A stretch of DNA of 64,000 nucleotides from Clostridia bacterium (lineage in GTDB: Bacteria > Bacillota > Clostridia > Oscillospirales > Acutalibacteraceae). The stretch is from positions 1-64,000 of the forward strand of contig JAFYOI010000058.1 of NCBI GenBank assembly GCA_017560255.1. Direction: 5' to 3'. The stretch's first letter is position 1. The number at the start of each line of letters is the position of its first letter. Shown here one piece after another: positions 51,043-60,591 of this stretch. The translations under genes were made by a program, and so were the position numbers. Below the pieces are notes generated by a model. It saw only the letters and a program-made list of their open reading frames with translations, did not search any database and was not told the DNA's origin.

Positions 51043-51707
51043 TACTTGCCTCCTAAAATAGCCTCCAAAACAGTTTCCTGCTTTTCAGCGATTGCAACGA
51101 CAACAAGTTTATCGTTTTCTAAAATCTTTGTAAAACCCTTCGGAATAATCGGTTGGTCGTTTCTTATAACGCAACTGATTGATGCTTCCTGCGGAATATT
51201 AGCCTGTGACAAGGTCTTATCGCAAATCGGCGAATCAGAAGTGACACTGATTTCAAAAAGTACAACTTCACCGCCACCGACGGAGAGAAAGTTTTTAATG
51301 TCATCCGCAAATGCTCTTTGCTCAATAATTGAAGTAAGGATGGCAACACTACTGACAGTTGTGTCAACACCGAGTTTTGTAAAAATTTCTACGTTCTGCG
51401 GGCTGCTGACAAGCGACATTGTTTTTGGCACTTTAAAGATATTCTTGCAAAGTTGACATACTACAAGATTGTCCGCATCGTTACTAGTCATAGCAATAAC
51501 AATATCCATATTTTTTGTATTTGCATCTTCAAGAATAAACGGTTTTGAGCCGTCACCGTTTATTACTATTGCCTCCTCAAAATCGGAGGAGAGTTTTGTA
51601 CAATACTCAGAATCCTTGTTTATCAACGTAACTTTATGTTTTTTCTGAATAAACGCTTTTGCAAGAAACCACGCTTTTCTCTTGCCGCCGACTATCATTA
51701 TCCTCAT
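51042..51707 (-). CDS. trkA: TrkA-type regulatory subunit with degenerate nucleotide motif
   Basis: A 221-residue RCK protein with TrkA_N (about 1-130) and TrkA_C (about 135-218). The nucleotide loop normally reads GxGxxG; here it is VGGKRKAWFLA, so the last Gly is missing and Lys/Arg fill it. The acidic residue after strand 2 is Asn in LINKDSE. It may bind another nucleotide or none. It overlaps both neighbours by one base (TAATG), which suggests fixed stoichiometry with the second TrkA protein and TrkH. Confidence 0.88.
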   Translation of the reverse strand: MRIMIVGGKRKAWFLAKAFIQKKHKVTLINKDSEYCTKLSSDFEEAIVINGDGSKPFILEDANTKNMDIVIAMTSNDADNLVVCQLCKNIFKVPKTMSLVSSPQNVEIFTKLGVDTTVSSVAILTSIIEQRAFADDIKNFLSVGGGEVVLFEISVTSDSPICDKTLSQANIPQEASISCVIRNDQPIIPKGFTKILENDKLVVVAIAEKQETVLEAILGGK

Positions 51708-52126
51708 TATAAGACCTCATTTCTGAATGCCTCGGCAGAAAGAACCGTCGGGCAAATTGTCTTGATTCCAAATTCCTTATAAACGCCCTCGCGCTTAATA
51801 TCGTAAAGCCTTGCTATTACTTGCGGCACGTTGAATATCTCCTTGGCCAGTTGAGCAACAAAAATGTTTACATTGTCGTTATCAGTTGTAACAAGGACGA
51901 TATCCATATTTTCAATATCCGCATCACGAAGCGATTCAGGATCCATTGCATCGGCACAAATTGTAAACCCACCGAAATTGGGAGAAAGTTTTTTGAACGC
52001 AGAATCGTTGCTGTCAATAACGGTAACGCTGTTTTCGCCCTCACAAAGATTCTCGGCAAGCATTGAGCCGAGTTGACCGCATCCTACAATCATAACGCTT
52101 TGTTTAGCATTTGTTTTCTTTCTCAT
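51707..52126 (-). CDS. trkA: TrkA_N-only regulatory subunit
   Basis: A 139-residue protein holding only the NAD/ATP-binding RCK half. The loop VGCGQLGSMLAENL is intact (GxGxxG) and VIDSNDSAF carries the acidic residue that fits NAD(H). No TrkA_C is present. ATG at 52126 has GGAGATG upstream. It lies 30 bases behind pyrB and overlaps the next gene. The pair looks like a split TrkA in which this one binds the nucleotide and the next one carries the C-domain. Confidence 0.88.
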   Translation of the reverse strand: MRKKTNAKQSVMIVGCGQLGSMLAENLCEGENSVTVIDSNDSAFKKLSPNFGGFTICADAMDPESLRDADIENMDIVLVTTDNDNVNIFVAQLAKEIFNVPQVIARLYDIKREGVYKEFGIKTICPTVLSAEAFRNEVL

Positions 52127-52156
52127 AAAAACATCTCCCATTGGCAAGTAAAAGTC

Positions 52157-53224
52157 TTAGCCTATTGTTTTATCGCAATATTCGCAAACGTGCTTTCCGT
52201 CTTTTTCAATGACCAAAGTCGGCAAATACGGTTCTAAAACCGTAACACATTTGGGGTTCTTGCATTTAAGTTCCGAATTCGAATAAACTCTGGTTGGTTC
52301 GTATCCCTCGGAATTTTCGAGCATTTTCATAATAAGCGCCATTCGCGCGTACATTCCGTAAACCGCCTGCTTAAAATAAATTGCTCTCGGGTCATAATCA
52401 ACTTCATCGGTAATTTCATCCACTCTCGGAAGCGGATGAAGGATTTTAAGATCACTGCGAGCATTTTTAAGTTTTTCCGTATCAAGTACAAAAATTCCCT
52501 TTTGTTTCTCGTACGCTTCCTGTGTTTCAAAGCGTTCGCGCTGAATTCTTGTCATATAAAGCACGTCAAGTTCCGGAATTGCATCGTTGAGATTATCAAC
52601 GAAACTGTATTCGCATCCATACTCATCGAGAATCTCTCTTATATAATCGGGAATTGTAAGTTCGGGTGTGGAAATAAAAACAAACTTATTGTTCTTATAT
52701 TTAACCATACATTTTACAAGAGAATGAACTGTTCTGCCGTATTTCAAATCTCCGCAAAGGCCGATTGTGATGTTGTCAAGTCTGCCAAGTTCAAAAGACA
52801 AAGTAGTAACGTCGGTCAATGTCTGTGTCGGGTGGAGATGACCACCGTCACCCGCGTTTATAATCGGACATTTTGAATATATTGACCCTGCCTTTGCTGC
52901 ACCCTCAAGCGCAGTTCTCATTACGATAATGTCGGCGTATCCACCGATAATCTTTATCGTATCCTTTAAATTTTCGCCTTTTGTAATTGAAGAACCCGCG
53001 GGATTATCAATACCGATAATTGAACCGCCGAGTCTGAGCATCGCAGTCTGGAACGACATCTGTGTTCTTGTAGACGGCTCATAAAAAACAGTTGCAAGAA
53101 TTTTACCATCACACGCGTGGGCATAGTTTTTTGGGTTTTTGATAATATCCCCCGCCAAAGTGACTATCTCGTCAAGTTCCTCCATACTGAAATCGTCCAG
53201 ATCAATCAAGTTTCTTGCTTTCAC
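52157..53224 (-). CDS. pyrB: Aspartate carbamoyltransferase with PyrI-like zinc tail
   Basis: About 355 residues. It joins aspartate and carbamoyl phosphate to carbamoyl aspartate for pyrimidines. Catalytic-chain motifs are VFYEPSTRTQMSF, the KGENLKDT loop, INAGDGGHLHPTQTL, LCGDLKYGRTVHS and LHPLPRVDEI. The last ~40 residues have CKNPKC and CEYC, the zinc knuckle that normally ends the separate regulatory chain PyrI. The nucleotide-binding half of PyrI is absent. I favour the GTG at 53224 because AAAGGGG sits nine bases ahead; the ATG at 53233 touches that SD. No other pyr gene is nearby. Confidence 0.93.
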   Translation of the reverse strand: MKARNLIDLDDFSMEELDEIVTLAGDIIKNPKNYAHACDGKILATVFYEPSTRTQMSFQTAMLRLGGSIIGIDNPAGSSITKGENLKDTIKIIGGYADIIVMRTALEGAAKAGSIYSKCPIINAGDGGHLHPTQTLTDVTTLSFELGRLDNITIGLCGDLKYGRTVHSLVKCMVKYKNNKFVFISTPELTIPDYIREILDEYGCEYSFVDNLNDAIPELDVLYMTRIQRERFETQEAYEKQKGIFVLDTEKLKNARSDLKILHPLPRVDEITDEVDYDPRAIYFKQAVYGMYARMALIMKMLENSEGYEPTRVYSNSELKCKNPKCVTVLEPYLPTLVIEKDGKHVCEYCDKTIG

Positions 53225-53247
53225 TTTACACATCCCCTTTATGAAAC

Positions 53248-53484
53248 TTACTTCTTTTTTCGATTGAACAGTCGCTGTTGCAAATTAAACGTGTCTTTAC
53301 GCCTGCTCTTTTCCTCTTTTTCATTTATAACGTAGGTACCATCCTTAAACTCAAGAACAGTCCCCTCTTTTACGCCGTTTGGCAAAGAAGAAAGCGGCAA
53401 CGCTTTTTCACTCTCATCCGCCATTTCGCAGACGGCAAATTCGCCCTCTATTCTGTCAACAACTATAAATTTACACTGCGACAT
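53248..53484 (-). CDS. DUF3006 small protein
   Basis: A 78-residue protein: the first half (KFIVVDRIEGEFAVCEMADE, then LPLSSLPNGVKEGTVLEF) matches DUF3006, the short beta domain often encoded beside ComEC-like metallo-beta-lactamase proteins. The C-terminus is basic. It overlaps the MBL gene by 14 bases and has GGGGAAAG ahead of its ATG. Function unknown; a partner role to the MBL protein is likely from this common pairing. Confidence 0.85.
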   Translation of the reverse strand: MSQCKFIVVDRIEGEFAVCEMADESEKALPLSSLPNGVKEGTVLEFKDGTYVINEKEEKSRRKDTFNLQQRLFNRKKK

Positions 53485-54403
53485 TCTTCTTTCCCCTTTC
53501 CGCCGTTACTTCGTAGGTTTCACCATCAGTTGTAACCGTAATCGTTCCGTTATAATCGGTACGATAAAAATCGGTTTCCGAATCAACAAGCATCTCCACA
53601 ACCTCGTCGTGCGGATGACCATAGGTGTTGTCTATACCACAGGAAATAATCATCCACTCGGGAGAAATCGCATTAAAAACCTTATTATCAGTTGCATTGA
53701 ACGCACCGTGATGCGCCGCTTTAAGTATATCTACCTCAACGTCGTAACCCTTTTTCATAACTTCTTTAAACGGGCCTTTTCTGCAATCACCCGTAAACAA
53801 GAATGAAGTTTCACCGTAATCAAGCCTTACAACAATTGACAGATCATTAAGATCGTCAAACGTTTTTACGGGGCCCATAAAAGTTATCACAGCGCCGTCC
53901 ATATTGAACGTTTCACCGGGTTCGGGAGAAATAACGTCTGCATCCGTTTCGAGCACAGACTCAAGAAATTTTCTGTATGCCACGCTTGTAGGAACAATTT
54001 TCTCAGGAATTTCGGGCATATACACGCAGCCGACACTGTCAACGTATCTGATAACTTCATCAAGACCGCCTATATGATCTGCGTGAGGATGAGTTGCAAT
54101 AATATAATCAATCGTGGTTATGCCGTAATCTTTTAAGCACTCAATTACAACCTGTTCTCCGCACCCGTCAAGGCCCGCATCGATCAGCATTGTTTTTTCG
54201 GGCGTCATAATGAGAATACTGTCCCCCTGTCCAACGTCAAGAAATTTAACGACAAGATTGTCGATTTCTTCAAGTCCGTAACCGGGTGTACCATACATTC
54301 CTTTTTCAAGAATTCCACACGACGACAGTGCAACAACGAACATAACCGTCGCAATAATAAGCGACAATATTTTAATTTTTACGTTTACCGTTCGTTTTGC
54401 CAT
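53471..54403 (-). CDS. ComEC-like metallo-beta-lactamase-fold lipoprotein
   Basis: About 310 residues. The start at ATG 54403 has AGGAAGAG upstream and gives a signal peptide with LSSC lipobox (Cys near 30); it overlaps the YgiQ gene by 32 bases. The MBL domain resembles the C-terminal part of ComEC/Rec2: FLDVGQGDSILI, the metal motif HPHADHIGG, TGDC and KAAHHGAFNATD. It has none of ComEC's channel part, so it is a secreted, membrane-bound hydrolase, probably a nuclease or phosphodiesterase. Substrate is unknown. Confidence 0.88.
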   Translation of the reverse strand: MAKRTVNVKIKILSLIIATVMFVVALSSCGILEKGMYGTPGYGLEEIDNLVVKFLDVGQGDSILIMTPEKTMLIDAGLDGCGEQVVIECLKDYGITTIDYIIATHPHADHIGGLDEVIRYVDSVGCVYMPEIPEKIVPTSVAYRKFLESVLETDADVISPEPGETFNMDGAVITFMGPVKTFDDLNDLSIVVRLDYGETSFLFTGDCRKGPFKEVMKKGYDVEVDILKAAHHGAFNATDNKVFNAISPEWMIISCGIDNTYGHPHDEVVEMLVDSETDFYRTDYNGTITVTTDGETYEVTAERGKKNVAV

Positions 54404-56249
54404 TAGACGCTCTTCCTTTTTTATTAGTATTGGTACGAGTATTTGTTTTTGACTTAGCGGGACGCTCGTCAAAAGAATTAATTAAACAATCCTTGGTGTT
54501 ACCGATAAGGTCTGTTCTGCCCGCAAGTTTAAGTGCTTCCCTTACAAGATTCTTGTTTTGTGGCAAGAAATACTGCAGCAGCGCTCTTTGCATTGCCTTA
54601 TCGTGGGATTTCGTCGGGACGTAAACCTCTTTCATCGTAAGTGGATCAATTCCCGTATAGAACATACAGGTTGATATTGTACCCGGTGTGGGATAAAAAT
54701 CCTGCACCTGTTCGGGCCTTATCCCCCTCTTTTTAAGGAACGCTGCAAGTTCCACTGCATCTTTTATCGTACAACCGGGGTGGGACGACATAAGATACGG
54801 AACGATGTACTGTTCTTTACCCGCTTGTCCACTATATTTAAAAAATCTTTTTTCAAACTCAATATACGCATCTATGTATGGTTTGCCCATTTTATCAAGA
54901 ACTGCCGCTGAACAATGTTCAGGCGCAACTTTAATCTGTCCACTCACGTGATTTGCAACAAGTTGTTTGAAAAACTCGTCATTCTTGTCGCAAAGCATAT
55001 AATCGTAACGGATTCCCGATCGGATAAATACTTTTTTGACCTTTGGAATCTTTTGCAATTCACGGAGAATTTCAATATATTCCGTATGGTCAACCTCTAA
55101 ATTCTTGCACGGAGTAGGAGCGAGGCATTTCTTTTCGGGGCAAAGCCCGTGTTCTGCCTGCTTACTGCAAGACGGCTTTCTGAAGTTTGCGGTAGGTCCG
55201 CCTACGTCGTGAATATAACCTTTGAAGTTTTTAAGAGCGGTAAGTTTCTTAGCCTCATCCAGAACGGATTCTTTACTTCTTGAAGTAATGTATCTGCCCT
55301 GATGGAAAGCGATTGAGCAAAAATTACAGTCACCAAAACAACCACGATTATGGCAGATGGAAAACTCAACCTCTTGAATTCCGGGCACGCCGCCCTTTGA
55401 CTCGTACATCGGGTGATACGTGCGTTCATACGGCAAAGCGTAAACCGCATCAAGTTCCTGTGTATTAAGCGGCTCCATCGGCGGATTCTGTACAAGCATC
55501 ATTTTGCCGTGACGTTGTTTAATAACTTTTCCATAAACAAAATCCTGCCACTTGTGCTGAATCCTGCAAGAGCGCGCATATTCCGTCTTTGAGTTTACTA
55601 CGTTATCAAAACTTGGACATTCTGCGCCCTCGTAGGGAGTCTGCGTTACGGGAACTTTATAACAAGTGCCCCTTATATCACGCAACTCCGATATATGCTC
55701 ACCGCTTGCAAGTCGGTCAGCAATAATCTTCGTCTGTTTTTCACCCATTCCGTATGAAATGAGGTCTGCGCCAGAGTCAATGAGTATTGACGGGCGCACT
55801 GCATCATCCCAGTAATCATAGTGGGCAAAACGGCGCAAAGATGCTTCAAGCCCGCCTATCACAATCGGCACGTCACCGTAAAGTCTGCGGATAGTCTTTG
55901 AATAAACAATAACCGCTCTGTCAGGCCGCCTGCCCATTACTCCACCCGCTGTGTACGCATCGGTACTTCTGCGTTTCTTTGCAACGGTATAATGCGCCAC
56001 CATGGAATCAATGTTACCCGAACTTACAAAAAAACCATATTTGGGACGTCCGAAAACCTGATAATCGGCATCCTTCTGAGGTTGTGAAATAACTGCAACT
56101 CTATAACCGCAATTTTCAAGCACCCTTGTTATTATTGCAACGCCAAAACTCGGATGGTCAACGTAAGCATCACCTGTAACGTAAACAAAATCAGGTGCAT
56201 CCCATTGGAGTGCGAGCATTTCTTCTCTTGTAACGGGCAAGAAACTCAT
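54372..56249 (-). CDS. YgiQ-family radical SAM protein
   Basis: A 625-residue enzyme. N-terminal FLPVTREEMLALQW and IGGLEASLRRFAHYDYW are YgiQ signatures; the radical SAM cluster motif CHNRGCFGDCNFC (CxxxCxxC plus an extra Cys) lies near residues 312-324. The C-terminus is a basic Lys/Arg/Asn/Thr-rich tail of about 40 residues. The function of YgiQ proteins is not established. It overlaps the MBL gene downstream and follows spoIIIE by 16 bases. Confidence 0.93.
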   Translation of the reverse strand: MSFLPVTREEMLALQWDAPDFVYVTGDAYVDHPSFGVAIITRVLENCGYRVAVISQPQKDADYQVFGRPKYGFFVSSGNIDSMVAHYTVAKKRRSTDAYTAGGVMGRRPDRAVIVYSKTIRRLYGDVPIVIGGLEASLRRFAHYDYWDDAVRPSILIDSGADLISYGMGEKQTKIIADRLASGEHISELRDIRGTCYKVPVTQTPYEGAECPSFDNVVNSKTEYARSCRIQHKWQDFVYGKVIKQRHGKMMLVQNPPMEPLNTQELDAVYALPYERTYHPMYESKGGVPGIQEVEFSICHNRGCFGDCNFCSIAFHQGRYITSRSKESVLDEAKKLTALKNFKGYIHDVGGPTANFRKPSCSKQAEHGLCPEKKCLAPTPCKNLEVDHTEYIEILRELQKIPKVKKVFIRSGIRYDYMLCDKNDEFFKQLVANHVSGQIKVAPEHCSAAVLDKMGKPYIDAYIEFEKRFFKYSGQAGKEQYIVPYLMSSHPGCTIKDAVELAAFLKKRGIRPEQVQDFYPTPGTISTCMFYTGIDPLTMKEVYVPTKSHDKAMQRALLQYFLPQNKNLVREALKLAGRTDLIGNTKDCLINSFDERPAKSKTNTRTNTNKKGRASNGKTNGKRKN

Positions 56250-56265
56250 CGTTTAAAATTCTCCT

Positions 56266-58632
56266 TTAATCGTCAAATCGCATTGCCTTGATTTCAAGCC
56301 ATTCATCCATAGTTATGAGCACGTCCCTCGGCTTACTGCCCTGGGAAGGCCCGATTATACCGGATTCGCAAAGTTGATCCATAATTCTGGCCGCTCTTGC
56401 GTATCCTATATTAAGTTTCCTCTGAAGGAAAGTAGTAGAAGCGTCGGTATTTCTGATTACTAATTCAGCCGCCTGGTCATAAAGTACGTCCTTGTCGGAC
56501 GGTGCATCAACGTCACCGCGTTTACCGCCCGATTTTTCAGTTTCGGAAAGGCGGTCAATCTCACTGTTGATTTCTTCGCTATACTGTGCGTTTGATTCAC
56601 TCTTGACGAACTCAACAACCGCTTCAATCTCATCATCGCTTACAAAACAACCCTGAACTCGCTTCGGCTTCGGCATTCCTATCGGCGCAAAGAGCATATC
56701 TCCCTTTCCGAGAAGTTTTTCCGCACCACTCATATCAAGAATGGTTCGTGAGTCAACCTGAGAAGAAACCGCGAAGGCAACACGACTGGGGATATTCGCT
56801 TTGATAACACCCGTAATTACGTTTACGGACGGTCTTTGTGTTGCAAGTACAAGGTGCATTCCTGCCGCTCTTGCTTTCTGCGCAAGTCGACAGATTGAGT
56901 CCTCAACTTCATTTCTTGCAACCATCATCAAATCCGCAAGCTCATCGATTATGATTACGATTTGCGGCATTTTTTCCATTTCCTCGTTTACATCACAGCG
57001 GTTGTTATATGATGCAAGATCTCTTACGCCCATTTCAGCAAAAGAGCGATATCTTCTCTCCATCTCCTGCACCGCCCACTTGAGCGCACCCGATGCTTTG
57101 CTTGGCTCGGTAACAACGGGAACAAGCAGATGCGGTATGCCGTTGTAATTGCTGAGTTCAACGGTTTTCGGGTCAATCATAATGAACTTGACTTCACCGG
57201 GAGTTGATTTATAGAGAAGGCTGATAATCATAGAGTTAATACAAACAGATTTACCTGAACCTGTAGCACCCGCAATAAGAACGTGGGGCATCTTTGCAAG
57301 GTCGGCGCAAATCGGGTTGCCTTCAATATCTCGTCCAAGTGCAACCGTTAGTTTACTTTTAGCGCCCTTGAAATCGTTGCAATCGATAAGTTCCTTTATA
57401 TCAACAACGTTAACGTTCTTGTTCGGAATCTCAATACCTACGGCTGATTTATTTGGAATCGGCGCTTCAATTCTTACACCTGAAGCCGCAAGATTCATCG
57501 CAATATCGTCGGCAAGATGGGTAATCTGGCTGATCTTGACACCTGCGGCGGGCTGAAGTTCATATCTCGTTACCGCGGGGCCTCTTGTTATTGCGGCAAT
57601 TTTTGTTGACACACCGAAACTTTCAAGAGTTTCAACAAGTTTTTCACCATTTTGTTTAAGTTCGGCAACAATATCGCCCGAATTATTGCTCTTGCTTTCT
57701 TTGAGAAGGTTGAGGGGCGGATAGTGATACATCGCCTCTTTCTCCTTATCCGTTGCATCGTCCTGCTCATCATCGTCAACAGATTCAATAACTTCGGGTT
57801 CTCTATCTCCTTTTTTCTCTTTTGAATCGTCAAAATAATAGATAGGAGCATCTACACCGGAAGTGTCGCCCTCATCTTTGGATTCATTTTTAACTTCGTC
57901 TTTTGTCTTCTTTTCTTCCGGGAAATCAATGGGAAAATCAATCTGCTTTTTCTTCTTTGCAGTTTTCTCCTCCACAACAGGTTCAATTTCGTCATCATAC
58001 TCTGGTATATCAAGAAGTTTCTTGCTCTTAATTTTTGAAATCGGTTTCTTGATTGCTCTTGAAGCATCGGAAATAGTAAGTCCGGTAAAGATAAAGATAA
58101 GCGCTGCGATTATAACAATCAGGAGAATAAGAGAGCCAATCTCTCCGATGAACGTAACAAAGAAACCACCTACAACCGCACCGATTACACCCTGCCAGAA
58201 TCCATTAAATGCAACCTTGATCCCTTCTCCAAAACCTTCTGTTCCGGCGATCATAACATAAATAACATGAATGAATGATTCAAGCAAAATTATCGTAAAT
58301 ACAATGCACCATGAACGCGCAACAAAATGTTTCCCCTTTTTACCCGTTTCGTAACGGTGTGCAATAACTATCATCAGTGCAATCACACCAAAACCGCAGA
58401 CCCCGAAAACGCCGTACATAAAATCATGGGCGGCATTCCACGCCTTTGCGCCCGGCACAATCATAATTGCAAAAAGCAAAACAGCAAGAGCGCAAAGCAA
58501 AATTGCTTTCACCCTGTCAGACATACCGTTTTTTTCAAACTCTTGCTGTCCTTCAACCACGTTTTTCTTTTTTGTTTTTTTCTGTTCTTCTTTTTTGTTA
58601 GATTTTTTAGCATCTTTTTTCGTCTGAGCCAT
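56266..58632 (-). CDS. DNA translocase FtsK/SpoIIIE
   Basis: A 788-residue motor that pumps DNA through the division or sporulation septum. A charged N-terminus is followed by four or five helices (about 42-200), an acidic linker (200-330) and the alpha/beta motor. The motor has GATGSGKSVC (Walker A, near 477), VIIIDELADLMM (Walker B) and RAAGMHLVLATQRPSVNVITG. The last ~65 residues are the winged-helix gamma domain that reads KOPS/SRS (QRKLNIGYARAARIMDQLCESGIIGP). In B. subtilis tepA-ylzJ-spoIIIE lie in this order; here uppP is inserted between ylzJ and this gene. Confidence 0.96.
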   Translation of the reverse strand: MAQTKKDAKKSNKKEEQKKTKKKNVVEGQQEFEKNGMSDRVKAILLCALAVLLFAIMIVPGAKAWNAAHDFMYGVFGVCGFGVIALMIVIAHRYETGKKGKHFVARSWCIVFTIILLESFIHVIYVMIAGTEGFGEGIKVAFNGFWQGVIGAVVGGFFVTFIGEIGSLILLIVIIAALIFIFTGLTISDASRAIKKPISKIKSKKLLDIPEYDDEIEPVVEEKTAKKKKQIDFPIDFPEEKKTKDEVKNESKDEGDTSGVDAPIYYFDDSKEKKGDREPEVIESVDDDEQDDATDKEKEAMYHYPPLNLLKESKSNNSGDIVAELKQNGEKLVETLESFGVSTKIAAITRGPAVTRYELQPAAGVKISQITHLADDIAMNLAASGVRIEAPIPNKSAVGIEIPNKNVNVVDIKELIDCNDFKGAKSKLTVALGRDIEGNPICADLAKMPHVLIAGATGSGKSVCINSMIISLLYKSTPGEVKFIMIDPKTVELSNYNGIPHLLVPVVTEPSKASGALKWAVQEMERRYRSFAEMGVRDLASYNNRCDVNEEMEKMPQIVIIIDELADLMMVARNEVEDSICRLAQKARAAGMHLVLATQRPSVNVITGVIKANIPSRVAFAVSSQVDSRTILDMSGAEKLLGKGDMLFAPIGMPKPKRVQGCFVSDDEIEAVVEFVKSESNAQYSEEINSEIDRLSETEKSGGKRGDVDAPSDKDVLYDQAAELVIRNTDASTTFLQRKLNIGYARAARIMDQLCESGIIGPSQGSKPRDVLITMDEWLEIKAMRFDD

Positions 58633-58660
58633 TATGTAATTCCTCTCAATTTAAACAAAA

Positions 58661-59533
58661 TTAAGCACCCATTATTGCCTGAAAAATTGTCTGACCGGCA
58701 AACAATTCATAAATTCCTTCCGCAAACACAAGCACTCCCAAAACGAATGTATAGATTGCAAAAATGGAAAACTTATTCTTTTTGAGTATGTATTCGAGTC
58801 CTTTTATTGCAAGATATCCGACAACTGCCGCAACAACCATTCCGACAAGCAGCGCACCGACGTTTACATTCTGCGCTCCCACTTCAATTGTGTCCTTGAT
58901 TTCAAACACTGCCGCGCCGAGAATTGCGGGTATACCGAGAATGAACGAAAACTCAACAGCCGTCTGCTTATCAAGTCCCATGAACAAACCTGCTGAAGTT
59001 GTTGCGCCCGACCTTGAAATACCGGGAAGAGTTGCACAAGCCTGTGCAATACCAACAGCAATACCGTGTTTTAGTTTTACAACGTCGCTTCCATCTTCTT
59101 TCTTACTTCTCCTGTGAGCGAAGAACAAAAGTATTGAAGTAAAAATAAAGCAAGCAGCCATTCCAAGCGGATAATTTGCAACGCTTTCAACGGAATCCTT
59201 GATAAAAAGAATTGCGAGAAGCGGCACACAAGCGACAATGAGCATAACGAGCATCCGCCTGTTATTGTTCATATTTTTAAAACTGAACTTGCCAGTAAAA
59301 ATATCCTTAATTGCGGCGAAAAATTCAAGAATCAACGCACCGATGCGCTTTCTGAAAGCGATAAAAACCGCAACAAGCGTACCAAGGTGGAGAACAATGG
59401 ACAAAAGAGTGTCTCCTCCGACACCATTGCCCGTATAATACTGATACAACGCAAGGTGTCCACTGCTGGAAACGGGAAGAAACTCCGTAAGTCCCTGAAT
59501 AATGCCTTGAATAATGCTGTTTAAGTAATCCAT
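58661..59533 (-). CDS. uppP: Undecaprenyl-diphosphatase UppP/BacA
   Basis: A 290-residue membrane enzyme that turns C55-PP to C55-P, the carrier for cell wall synthesis, and gives bacitracin tolerance. Landmarks are GIIQGLTEFLPVSSSGHLAL (residues 10-29) with the essential Glu and Ser residues, and ATLPGISRSGATTSAGLFMGL with the Arg. About eight helices. GGAGG precedes the ATG. It lies between the YlzJ-like gene and spoIIIE. Confidence 0.97.
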   Translation of the reverse strand: MDYLNSIIQGIIQGLTEFLPVSSSGHLALYQYYTGNGVGGDTLLSIVLHLGTLVAVFIAFRKRIGALILEFFAAIKDIFTGKFSFKNMNNNRRMLVMLIVACVPLLAILFIKDSVESVANYPLGMAACFIFTSILLFFAHRRSKKEDGSDVVKLKHGIAVGIAQACATLPGISRSGATTSAGLFMGLDKQTAVEFSFILGIPAILGAAVFEIKDTIEVGAQNVNVGALLVGMVVAAVVGYLAIKGLEYILKKNKFSIFAIYTFVLGVLVFAEGIYELFAGQTIFQAIMGA

Positions 59534-59570
59534 ACTGAACCTCCGTTATGTAAGCCCCGAAGGGCATAAT

Positions 59571-59768
59571 CTATATTTTGAATTTACAACATGGTTGATA
59601 CTCCACGTTAAGATAATCACTCGGATTTGTGGAAATCAAACGTCTGACTGCCGAATTTTCCCCGCTCTCAACCTCAACAAAACCGTATTTTATCGGAACG
59701 AGTTTTGTTGCACAATCGTTTGGTGTAAAAAAAATGTCATCAAGCGAAACTATCGAATGAATTATCAT
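59571..59768 (-). CDS. YlzJ-like protein
   Basis: About 65 residues from ATG 59768, which overlaps the tepA stop (ATGA). The sequence has [13 protein letters not shown] at the start and [20 protein letters not shown] near the end, as in the YlzJ family. In B. subtilis ylzJ lies between tepA and spoIIIE, the same place as here; function is unknown. Confidence 0.85.
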   Translation of the reverse strand: MIIHSIVSLDDIFFTPNDCATKLVPIKYGFVEVESGENSAVRRLISTNPSDYLNVEYQPCCKFKI

Positions 59769-60496
59769 TTCTTTTCGCCCTCCTCTATCAGCTGATAAAG
59801 GCACGCGAGCGCATCGGCAAGACCACCAAGACTGTCTATAAGCCCCGACTCAACCGCCATTTCTCCGTCAAGCACCGAGCCAACATCCATAATAAGTTCA
59901 CCTGTATTCATCATCAGCGAGCGGAACTTTTCAGCAGTTATTTTTGAATTGTCGGTCACAAAGCGAACAATTCTCTCCTGCATTTTGTCAAAATATGACA
60001 ACGTCTGTGGCACTCCGAGAACAAGTCCGTTCATCCTTACGGGATGAATCGTCATTGTTGCAGACGGGACAATAAACGACCGTTTTGCACACACTGCAAG
60101 CGGCACGCCTATTGAATGTCCGCCCCCGAGTACAATTGAAACTGTCGGTTTTTTCATAGTTGAAATCAGTTCAGCGATTGCAAGACCCGCTTCAACATCG
60201 CCCCCGACAGTATTGAGAATTATAAGCAGTCCTTCAATTTCGTCCGATTCTTCAATAGCGACAAGTTGAGGTATTACGTGCTCATACTTCGTGGTCTTAT
60301 TCTGTGGCGGCAGTATATAATGCCCCTCAATCTGACCAATTATTGTAAGGCAGTGCAACACTCTGCCCCTTTTTTTAACAGTTACCGAGCCAAATTCTTC
60401 AACACGCTTTGCATCGTCACTCTCATTGGAATTGTCATCATTTCCCTGAGGCTGATGAATGGCAGGACTTATGTCAAAATCTTTATACTCTTGCAA
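59765..60496 (-). CDS. tepA: ClpP-like serine protease TepA (translocation-enhancing protein)
   Basis: A 243-residue protein of the ClpP/crotonase fold. The Ser nucleophile is in [11 protein letters not shown] (near 132), the catalytic His is in [12 protein letters not shown] (near 158), and [16 protein letters not shown] is the N-terminal helix typical of ClpP-like enzymes. Known homologs include TepA of B. subtilis, whose role is not well defined. The start is TTG 60496, seven bases after GGAGAG; no ATG is in frame before the upstream stop. It is first in an 11-gene operon. Confidence 0.88.
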   Translation of the reverse strand: MQEYKDFDISPAIHQPQGNDDNSNESDDAKRVEEFGSVTVKKRGRVLHCLTIIGQIEGHYILPPQNKTTKYEHVIPQLVAIEESDEIEGLLIILNTVGGDVEAGLAIAELISTMKKPTVSIVLGGGHSIGVPLAVCAKRSFIVPSATMTIHPVRMNGLVLGVPQTLSYFDKMQERIVRFVTDNSKITAEKFRSLMMNTGELIMDVGSVLDGEMAVESGLIDSLGGLADALACLYQLIEEGEKK

Positions 60497-60591
60497 GCAA
60501 ATCTCTCCTAAATATGACGTTGCTCATATTATGTCCGAGAAAGCCCGAATTATAAAGTCGCGCACTTATCCATATTAAGCCTATTTTACGC

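Noticed and set aside
53471..54403. A competence ComEC protein
   Set aside because: The MBL domain is ComEC-like but there are no channel helices; it is a lipoprotein-type MBL enzyme.
60480..60545. A 14-codon frame (MSNVIFRR...) that overlaps the tepA start
   Set aside because: It has no ribosome site and overlaps the tepA SD; it cannot be told from chance.
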